From: Liolophura sinensis
Taxonomy: Eukaryota > Mollusca > Polyplacophora > Chitonida > Chitonidae
Assembly (NCBI RefSeq): GCF_032854445.1
Contig: NC_088300.1
Coordinates: 26,271,608 to 26,331,607, forward strand
Direction: 5' to 3'
DNA length: 60,000 bases
Shown here: piece by piece, positions 51,736 through 60,000 of the stretch
Layout: each line of letters starts with the position of its first letter
Position numbering within the stretch: the stretch's first letter is position 1
Made by a program: the position numbers and the translations under genes
Notes under the pieces: generated by a model
Databases searched by the model: none
Seen by the model: the letters and a program-made list of their open reading frames with translations, nothing else
What the model was told of the DNA's origin: nothing

Positions 51736-54700
51736 TCGATTTTAGTTGTCTATATAATGGAGAAAAATCAGCAAGGAAATTTGGATAAAAAACAGTTAGG
51801 ACGTGAATACTGGATTTCTACATTTTCTAGTCAACTTGTGGGTGTTTATTGAGCAAATAATTAACCACAGTCAGGACTATAGCCTGGTTATGTAATGTGT
51901 GACGTATTTTGCCGGCCCTACGGTGCATATCGCCAATATCAAATTAGCTGGTTTGACTACAACACGTGGCCTTATTTCACACCGCAGATGTGGCTATCTT
52001 GTCACGTTACTGCAGCCGGCCAGGCCACAGTTGCGAACTTAGGTGATTGCGTATGTCTGGATCTTGATTTCGACGGTGAATAATTTAACAACATAAGCCG
52101 TTCATTCATCAGCGATTCCAGAGTTTCCAGAAGGACTCGACACGCAGCTGTTTCTCCGTGCCGAGCGCCAGCGCAACTCTCACTCTCTCACCTGGACGAA
52201 AAAGATCAAAGGTGCGAATTAATCGCCCGAAGTGTATAGGCCTATCGGACGGAGACGGTACTATTAAACGCAATACCCGCGCAGGTGAACGGCTCAGGCA
52301 CGGGGGTTGCTAGTCTTCTTAGCGGGAGGGATAACACGATAAGCTTGTACAGGTAGGTTAAAACAAAAATATCGGAGATTTCTTATTATATGGTTTTGAA
52401 AAACCATGGCGAGCATAGTTTTATCTATGTAAAGGCATTTTATAGTGATACATTCAGCTGATGTATTCAGTAATGTATACTTGGGTTTGGTATATCCATA
52501 GTTTAGTTGACTCATGTATGACTTATTCAACAGGCATATACCGGACTTATTCAACAGGCATATACCTGAGATTTAAGATTTGTTGAGAATTGTCACATGT
52601 AGCTCATGATAAAATATCTTCCGATAATAGAAATAGCTACTTTCTCCAGGTCTTTTTTCAAGTTACATAATTCTATTATATTTCCGTGAAATTAGTCGAA
52701 AAATATTTACAAAAAGAAATAACACGTAATTTTAAATATTTTTGGACAAAATGTAGCAAAAAACCCTGAAGCTAACACTTGTCATTCAGGTTGTTTTCCA
52801 GACCCTTGCAGAGTTTGTTTCATTGTCCCTTTGACTTTTTACACTTAGAAATCATCATATATAAATTGTCTTTGAATACGGAGAGTATACCGTCAGCGCA
52901 CTAGTTCAGATCTTTCCTGTTGTCTTGAATCTCGTACTATATCGCTAGATTATATGTCTAGCGTCCAGCGGACAGTCCTGTTACGAAACAGACAAAAATC
53001 ACAATCATACCAACAAAATGTTCAATACGCCATTGGCCTCTCACTGGCTCTCTGTCCTTTTGTCGTATACCAAGTATCTTTTGGGGATCTGGAAGCCAAG
53101 CAGACAGGGTTCTATGAGGGCATTTCTGAGATGGCAAAAATTGTCACCGATTTACCGAAACTGAGTAGTTCCTGTCTTAGAGTATACTGCCGCGGAGTGT
53201 TTTAGCATCTCCGTAAAATATTCGTCCATTTGAAACAGGTATACATGCATAGAGCATCGTTATTGTGAAGCACATCACTCAGTTCATAAAATACCGGACA
53301 ATTGTTTTTCACCATAAAATTTTAGTGTTGTCTGTTCGCACACTTTAGCTTCAAAATACAAATGGTCGCATTTTCAACGATTGACCAGGCCATGATTTAA
53401 AAAAAACGTTTGTTCTGGTAACGTGACCGAGTCGTAAAATTCGGGCCGACTCATTTTTTTCGCGAATTGTGAGAATTTCTTTCTTCGGAAGACACACATT
53501 GCCAAACAGAAACCACTGCACTTTGACCTACTCAAATTAAGTTCAGTATTAGAGCTTTTATCTCGCCTGGGTCAGAGGAAAATTCATTTCATTCACTACA
53601 ATACAGCACATTTACCTTCACACCATGAATGTAGGTCCAAAAATGTAACGATGGCATGGCTCAAAACCTAATGTTTTACAGCCGATAGTCACAAATCCAT
53701 TGGAACTACTATTTAATACATTTAGTCAGTGTGGCTCAGTGCCTCTCGGTACGTCAGTGCATCGTTAGATCAGTTGACCCTCATTCGTGCGGCTAATACC
53801 TTATACTCCGACAGTTGCACGGCACAATAACCAGATCCCTTATAAAACTATCGGTACTCGTTCAAATTAAAGAGAGTGCTTTAGCCTTCATGGCGGTTCA
53901 CTGCGTACCATATTCGCTCTCTCTTCCTTTCATACAGATCGAGGCAAACGCATCATTTATCCATGCACTCTGAGGAAATATTCTTGGAACACAAACGTGT
54001 AAATCAAAGAGTGACACTGACTGAAATCATGACAGGAAAACACATGTCGGATCTAAGTACCCCTAGCGAAATGCGTTGGGACACATGCAAGAGCCAGTCT
54101 TTTAGGTCTTAAGTTGCGGTGTCACCTTAATAACTGTTTCTTTGCTGTAACACAATAATTTATTTGTTTCATCGATGTTTGATACTCTTGAATACTTCAA
54201 TTTTTTGCCGGAAGTGAGCTATAAGGATAGGATAAACTGGGAAGAGCCATAAGGAAACCACCGCGACTCAACATGTGCCTGACATAAGACCGCCGATGGT
54301 ACACTTATGTTACATGGCCTTGACACTCACTACCTTGTGTCCTTGATTACGACCTGGGTGCATTTCGTGTTAGCGTCAGTCAGTTTCTGGTAACATCTCA
54401 TCTAGCATGCTTTCATTCCGCTAGAAACCATCATAGGAATGCCAGGAAAGACTGAAGTAATTAAATGCCGAGGGGTCACTATTGGTAAGTACTTCGCCAT
54501 TCATCACGCACGCACATACACAAGTCCTCACTTGGGAGAGATGAAGGTCATTTTGTGGTCAGGGCAAAAGTTATCCTATATATGATTAATTCACTACGCG
54601 TTGGCAATGGTTTCGCCCAGGGTGAGCTTACCGACAAAACATAGCACGATGACCTCACCCCTAACAAAGAATATCCGGTAACCGCGTCTTCTGATTGCCA

Positions 54701-55325
54701 GGTTGACTATGGCGACTTTTAGTAGCAACAAGAAGCTCTGTTTGATCATGGATGGGGTTGATAATTCTGTCATTGTTCTTGATGGGGATGGTGTCATTCA
54801 TGTTCTTGATTCTGGGGGTGCATTTTTAATATGTATGTGACCTCAGCTCGTGACCTCACATTGAGCATTTTGTCTTGTTCACATATTTACTGTATGATTC
54901 GCATCATATGATAGTGCTGCTCTCTATGGCTCAAATATCGCTTACGTTTGCTGAACTGTTTGCTAAGAATACACCACACCAATGATACTCTTGGAATGCA
55001 AAATCTTACGGAGTTACCAAATTTCGTGCCAGGCGTCAGTGTGTCGGTCTCTTGTTTTGATTCAATGGACTTTCGGATCTGTCGGTAATACATGTATCCT
55101 GATGTTGGTGTTATGTAGGAGCAAGGCTGATCTGGAAAAATCTTATTTGTCATGGACGAATTCAATTTTTTCTGCTAGCAAGTGTTTGAAAAGATTCAAG
55201 CTGATATATGCTATGTTGAAGAAGCAATCATTGATTGCGTTCTTCAAAGTTTTCATTATTTCTCTATACTCATAAAGCATATCAGTAATATCGATTATTC
55301 TTACACTTCATTCCTTTTTATGCCG
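51736..55325. other. Long stretch without a recognised gene
   Basis: Bases 52130-52330 are locally GC-richer but give no recognisable RNA or protein. An 84-codon plus frame at 52954-53205 is open from MSSVQRTVLL and has a hydrophobic segment near its middle; I cannot support it as a gene. Minus and plus frames at 54.6-55.3 kb overlap each other. Confidence 0.45.
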
Positions 55326-55382
55326 TTTCAGGAATACTAATTGAACGCTACGCTGGCTAATTGTTGTTAATATGACATCGGT

Positions 55383-56801
55383 ATGAAGCAAACACAGATA
55401 AACACATCATTCAACGAGGACGAAGACGGCCCTATTACATCGGTTGCCACACAGCCATCTTTGAAAAATGGCGTCCACCTGAGAAAAATTCAATCGGCAT
55501 ACGAACTGCAGATAAAACCGCAAAGACTTGTGCAGTCGAACCTATTTCCAGCGAGAAAGTCCAGCTATATCGACCATTTGAGGAATCAGGCTTTTGTGAA
55601 CAATACACGTCTGAGATTCTTAAGCGAGGACGGCACAGTGCTCCCTAGATGCGTGCCGAAAAGGTCACAGAGCGCACCGGTGTTTTCCACAGCTACACTT
55701 CGCGGCCTGAACCAAGGACCAACTGTAGACCACCATGATGACAGGAATTTTGAAAGAAAATGCAGGTCAGCTTGCCATGCTCGAGGAAATCTCTCAAGCA
55801 GAGGGGATACCAGTTTCAAACGTTCACAGACCAGACAATCATCAAAGTCGTCCGGATGCTTAGAAACTCGACATTCCATACCTGTGCGCAAATACTATGG
55901 GAAACTTGGAAATGGATTCCAAAAGCATGGAGCGTATCCCGAAACGAACGGTGATTTCTTCAAAGTGGTGGGCTCAGGAATAAAAGTTCCTAAACACGAT
56001 AGTCCAGGGGCGTACTTTTCCGTTCTGAAGAAGGATTACAAAAAACCCGGTCGCATTCCTGACACTAACTCCGATCCCCGATTAGTTTATGAAGATAATG
56101 AGACGGTGGCACGCGAGCGGTTAGATTACGAGCGTCAAACAGACGAATTACTTCAGTATTATACCAGTAAAACTGAACACAGCTCGCGAAAAGCGACTGT
56201 AATTGATGTCAAATTATCTGGAGCACGAAATCCCACTGCTACACCTTCACCCGTGATGACACCTCGTCACTGCGCAATACCGGAAACTCAATCTCCAACA
56301 TCACCGCCCGCCACAACAACCCGGAGGAGTGAGTATTTTCTTCATTTGAACCACAGGCGGATGTATGGAAGACAATATGTTCCCGCGAAACCTTTTCTAC
56401 TCATTAGCCGACAATCTGTGCTCCACGATAAGAAAAGTTGTTTTAGTCAAAGCGAGGTAAAACAAAATGGAAGTCTACACAAGAAATGCGATTGTTCCGT
56501 TTGTCAGTCTAACTTGAACCTTGACACGAGTCGGTTAACTCTATCCCTGGAAAGCAGCACGAAAGCGATTGGTCCATCGAGTAGCCGACGACAGTATTGG
56601 GTGAATCCATCTGGTGCCCTAAACGAAGACGATTTTAAAAGCCGCTTTGTAGAAGAAGAAGACAAAGAAGAAGAAGGAGAACATTTCACAGAGCGGCTAC
56701 AGGAGGAAGGTTTCATCATCCCGGGAGAAGAACGTGTGTTTTCACGGGAAACGAACAACAAGTGTTCCACACACAGGTCAGAAGGAGACAACTTTACCTA
56801 A
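55383..56801 (+). CDS. Uncharacterised 472-residue protein, single open frame
   Basis: A 1.4-kb open frame, far longer than chance here, with an in-frame TAA 15 bases before the ATG. A splice-acceptor-like CCGTTTCAG at about 55331 suggests the coding exon follows a non-coding 5' exon. The protein is polar and basic, with no signal peptide or membrane segment, so it is probably intracellular. Visible features are SQSAPVF (about residue 97), GSGIKVPKHDSPGAYFS (about residue 199), a Ser/Thr/Pro-rich stretch near 286-310, a CDCSVC cluster near 370, and a Glu/Lys-rich stretch EEEDKEEEGE near 423-433. I do not recognise a family. A cytoskeletal or ciliary role would fit such low-complexity basic proteins but that is only a guess. 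ATTAAA at 56843-56848 may be a poly(A) signal. Confidence 0.75.
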   Translation: MKQTQINTSFNEDEDGPITSVATQPSLKNGVHLRKIQSAYELQIKPQRLVQSNLFPARKSSYIDHLRNQAFVNNTRLRFLSEDGTVLPRCVPKRSQSAPVFSTATLRGLNQGPTVDHHDDRNFERKCRSACHARGNLSSRGDTSFKRSQTRQSSKSSGCLETRHSIPVRKYYGKLGNGFQKHGAYPETNGDFFKVVGSGIKVPKHDSPGAYFSVLKKDYKKPGRIPDTNSDPRLVYEDNETVARERLDYERQTDELLQYYTSKTEHSSRKATVIDVKLSGARNPTATPSPVMTPRHCAIPETQSPTSPPATTTRRSEYFLHLNHRRMYGRQYVPAKPFLLISRQSVLHDKKSCFSQSEVKQNGSLHKKCDCSVCQSNLNLDTSRLTLSLESSTKAIGPSSSRRQYWVNPSGALNEDDFKSRFVEEEDKEEEGEHFTERLQEEGFIIPGEERVFSRETNNKCSTHRSEGDNFT

Positions 56802-57328
56802 CGTATGGACGGTAATGATTTTCTTCGTCGACCTGCGTCTCCATTAAACATAACCCACGATCACACGCGAGAGAAGAAACTTTAGGTTGTGTAACTCCAT
56901 ATAACTGCTAATCGCAGACCACTGAATAACGTATGTTAAGCGTGTGGAAGCAAAGAAGAACGATAGCAAGTGTTAAAATAATAGTCGATTTATAGCAATG
57001 CTTAATAGTTTGTTAGTGTTTCATGTAGATGCCTTAACAGACTTGTCTAGCTTAAAGTAAAAGAAAACTAAAATATAAAGTAAGGTTTATAATACAGATA
57101 ATTGAAAACTATGCGTAAAAATACTTTCATTTATTTTTTCCCTATTTTTAAAGGGTATTGAAAGGCATTCAAATATTTGAAAACTATGCTTTATGCACCA
57201 TACTGACGTTATCTAGGCACTCTGACGTCATATCACCTTTTTTTGGCTTGGTCTTCACCACAAGGAAGGGATTGTTGGGAACATTATTTCAGTAATCTTT
57301 TACTCATAGTCTAACATGTCTGTTTACG
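56802..57328. other. 3' flank of the 472-residue gene
   Basis: AT-rich, presumably 3' UTR and intergenic sequence; one TGACGTCA at 57223-57230 without context. Confidence 0.45.
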
Positions 57329-57404
57329 TGTGACCATTTGCAAGCTATCATACTGTCGTCGCTCCTCTGGTTTTACTCACCATGCTGTAGTCTTGTATGC
57401 AGTA
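57329..57404 (+). repeat. Dispersed repeat family D
   Basis: GTGTGACCATTTGCAAGCTA then TCATACTGTCGTCGCTCCTC and CATGCTGTAGTC match the copies at 26.3 and 26.9 kb. Confidence 0.7.
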
Positions 57405-57431
57405 CATATACATTGAAAGGCCTTCACTGAG

Positions 57432-57675
57432 AGAAAAGTTTGGGTCAACACAGTTTACAATTGAGCTACTTCAACTCTATGATAACTGAGTCATATGACC
57501 AGATCAGTTGAATCATGCAACTCATCTGGTTATATTGTTGACTCACTTGGTTAGTTGGAAAATTCACAGGACTCTTTCATGACTCAGGTGACCTGGTAAT
57601 ATGACTCATTTTTCTGAGTTTAAGTAACTCAGTTGTATGACTCAGATTTTTCAGTCAATTGACCCAAACTTTTCT
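57432..57675. mobile_element. 244-bp inverted-repeat element with five TGASTCA motifs
   Basis: Perfect 17-bp terminal repeats AGAAAAGTTTGGGTCAA (57432-57448) and complement (57659-57675). Inside are TGAGTCA at 57487-57493 and TGACTCA at 57539-57545, 57580-57586, 57602-57608 and 57638-57644. This is the AP-1/bZIP (TRE) consensus. No coding. Confidence 0.85.
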
Positions 57676-58883
57676 GCCGGTACATTATGTAAATTATGTT
57701 TTGTACTTTGTACTATTTAATAATGTTGAATATATTTATATATTAATTTATTATTTCCTACATTAAATAATTAAAACGTAATCGTTAAGAACATGTTTTG
57801 TTTTCCTTACATACAGAGAATTATTTTTTGCATAACATTACACTTTTTATATCCCATCATGTAGGTAAACGTCTTGCAAGTTAATATGGTGTGTCCTGAA
57901 GAAAGTGTACATCACATATGTAACGACGCAGGCTGTTGGCATGAGCATACATGTTTTGTATTACTGGGAATTAGACGACAGTCGCTTTTCATCCATTTTT
58001 GAGTGGGGCAGAAAACACCAATCAAATCATTGTATCGACCGAATGTGATATTCTAGGTCTTTCTAGTTGCACACCTTTTTATGTCCGATTGGGTATCCAT
58101 CAGTTGAGCCACTGTCCAGTGTATTCTTGGAACAGTAATAAACAATGTTAGAGTTGTCTCCCTTGAATTACGTTCTACCTGATGCTGAATAACGCTCATA
58201 CCGCAGCACGATCCTCAGCATAATTATAATACGTAAGGTGCATGACTTGTGCATTGTGTGTAATGATATTTGGGTTGCATAGCCTAATCCAAATTATGAC
58301 GAACGATACGTTTATCAGTATACGAATCATGGAAAAGACAAAAATGAAACTACAAAGCTAACACGAGTCTGAGCTAACACAGCGCCATAACAACAAAATA
58401 TTTACAACACCGGTTAGTATGAGACTATATGTTATATTCGCTTTGTTAAACAACGGCTCGCTTATTACCAAAATCAAAACATAAAATCGCAGCCGAGAAA
58501 ATTTTAACTGGATTATGTTGTCCGGTCCCACTATCGGTTTGACATCCAGGTAGCCGTGAACGCTGTATAGTATGAGGCTATTTAGTTATCACTAAACGCT
58601 TATCGCTACTATATGTTTTCCATTGTCACTCACATCCAGTTAAACCTAACGTCTCTGTGAGCATGTGTTCTCGAAGGACGCGAATCATGCCCTACTAAGA
58701 GACTTTGGCATCCTGTGATTCATGCCGATGCGTCATTTCTGTATAACAGAGCATACGTTAATTGTACTATTCATAGGATCATGTCGCCGTAAACATTAGT
58801 TTTGACGGAAAAGAATCAGCCGCTAGTTTCCTGTTCTGAATCCCACATTGATCATATGTCCCTGTCTTAGACATGTATGTATG
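57676..58883. other. No gene; one small SINE A remnant
   Basis: Bases 57990-58030 include AGAAAACACCAATCAAATCA, the end of a family A 3' module. Otherwise AT-rich sequence. Confidence 0.5.
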
Positions 58884-59600
58884 CTTGGGGTCTAACGTCG
58901 TACAATTTTTCAGTCATATAACAACGAACAGTCATTAGGTGTGAGTACATATATTCTGTCTTCTTGTGGCAGGGTGAGTCCATGCCACCAAAAGTACGCA
59001 ACTGAAGTATCATGCAGAGGACCGCTAGGCATGACACTTGACCCAGTCACATTATACTGACACCGGGCCAAGTAGTCATGTTTCCTTGTTCTAACTTCTC
59101 AGTGGCGAGCGCCATGCAAGGCAGAAGCAAGTACCATATTTAGTCTTTGGTATGAACCGAACCCGGGATATCCCGACTTCGAGTGAGTGAGTGAGTGCTT
59201 GGGGTTTAACGTCGTACTCAACAATTTTCCAGTCATATGACGACGAAGGAATCATTAGGGTGCATGTACGTGAAATGTGCCTCCTTGTTGCAGGACGGAT
59301 TTCCACCGCTCTTTTATTTAGTGCTGCATCACTGAGACGACTTACCGAAGGCAAGTAAGCCGCCCCGCCCGAGCCATTATACTGATACGGATCAACCAGT
59401 CGTTGCACTATCCCCTTCATGCCGAACGCCAAGCGAGGAAGTTACAACTTCCTCTTTTAAAGTCTTAGGTGTGACTCGATCAAGGATTGATCCTGGATCT
59501 ACCGGTCCTGAAGCGGACGCTCTACCAACTGTGCTATCCAGGCCGGTCCCGACTTCGAGACGGACGCTCTTACCATTATCAGCTTAGATATGAGTAACGG
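58884..59600 (-). repeat. SINE family C, copy split by a family B insertion
   Basis: The 3' module and body lie at 58884-59183 (complements of CCCCAAGC, GACTGAAAAATTGTACGACG, GTCAGTATAATGTGACTGGG). The tRNA-like head with B box complement CCGAACCCGGGATATCCC continues after the insertion at 59560-59600 (TAAGAGCGTCCGTCTCGAAG on the minus strand). Confidence 0.8.
59184..59546 (-). repeat. SINE family B, full-length copy nested in family C
   Basis: On the minus strand: A box TAGCACAGTTGG, GATCCAGGATCAATCC, body GAGGAAGTTGTAACTTCCTC and GGCATGAAGGGGATAGTGCA, and 3' module ending in (CACT)n. A 13-bp duplication TCCCGACTTCGAG flanks it (59171-59183 and 59547-59559). The protein-like frame across it (59091-59432) is not a gene. 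Confidence 0.95.
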
Positions 59601-60000
59601 ATACTGTAGAATGGTTTCATATCCCAGAGTGGAATGCTATATGATTCGTCAGTGAGCACCACAGCACCGCATTCTTCCTGTCCGCGTCACTTTTTTGGAG
59701 GGAGATTTGCCAGACATTTCGCGCAGTGAAATTATTTCCTCTTGGTCGTGTTTTCGTCTCGTAGAATCTCGTCTGTCTGCATAGTGTCCAGTTGAACCGT
59801 TCATGAAGTTTAAATACACCAACCTTCCAGAGAACGAAAGTGAATTCGCATGTGACGTTGCAGGAAGGACTTTTGAGCGCATGTCATGCCACAGAGAGCC
59901 AATCAGGATTCAGTACGTTATCTGTGTGTTCTTTCATTTGAAGCTTTCTTTCCACTGTCCTGGTGGATGTAGGAGGCGCGTGTTGCATTTCATATAACGG
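59601..60000. other. No gene supported at the right edge
   Basis: Frames on both strands (59649-59882 minus, 59803-59997 plus) are short and unrecognised. Confidence 0.45.

Noticed and set aside
52130-52330. GC-richer patch considered as a structural RNA
   Set aside because: No snRNA, tRNA or rRNA motif could be matched.
59091-59432. 113-codon minus frame with QRLVDPYQYNGSGGA
   Set aside because: It is the body of SINE family B; the same peptide words occur at 13.9 kb.

Overview
This is animal nuclear DNA: AT-rich, intron-containing and dense in dispersed repeats. The most common repeat is a tRNA-headed SINE with a 3' end of the type ATATTCTTGAGTACGGCGT followed by AAACACCAATCAAAT and an AAATA-rich tail. 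From memory of molluscan genomes, this points to a mollusc (gastropod or bivalve). That assignment is inference; there is no rRNA or mitochondrial marker to settle it.

Coding content is sparse. (1) The left edge (1-234, minus) holds part of an exon that looks like the second half of an apple/PAN-like domain. (2) Two tandem paralogues on the minus strand, 8.77-15.83 kb and 30.84-33.53 kb, share the same four-exon design: an N-terminal hydrophobic segment plus a PAN/apple-like domain, then three exons of an extracellular-looking region I cannot name. Exons 3 and 4 keep the same splice phases in both copies and exon 4 has the same length. The second copy carries three apparent one-base losses, all in homopolymer runs. 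(3) A single-exon C2H2 zinc-finger gene lies at 42.62-43.52 kb (plus), with a TATA-like box, a poly(A) signal and two Pumilio-type motifs just after the stop. (4) A 472-codon open frame of unknown function lies at 55.38-56.80 kb (plus). Two further candidate exons (34.8 and 38.6 kb, minus) and one candidate terminal exon (12.9-13.2 kb, minus) are weaker.

The rest is repeats and transposon relics. There is a decayed Tc1-type DD34E element with recognisable terminal repeats (2.54-4.19 kb). Two dead copies of a Crypton-type tyrosine recombinase domain lie at 12.5 and 49.0 kb. A 1.28-kb element has inverted repeats of about 400 bp (16.95-18.23 kb). Several MITE-like inverted-repeat elements are present, one with five exact TGASTCA motifs (57.4-57.7 kb). 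At least three SINE families have different tRNA-like heads but share one 3' module. The main tandem arrays are (TA)43 at 1.35 kb, about 120 bp x4 at 26.4 kb, about 46 bp x7 at 27.9 kb, 40 bp x31 at 44.9-46.1 kb, and 44 bp at 50.9-51.7 kb. The last two each begin at the broken inner end of a SINE 3' module. The 44-bp array was later interrupted by another SINE whose removal restores the exact unit.

I see no bacterial operon, CRISPR, phage or other packaged novel system. The most interesting points are the PAN-type paralogue pair with its homopolymer-linked lesions, the modular SINE families, and the link between SINE 3' ends and minisatellites.
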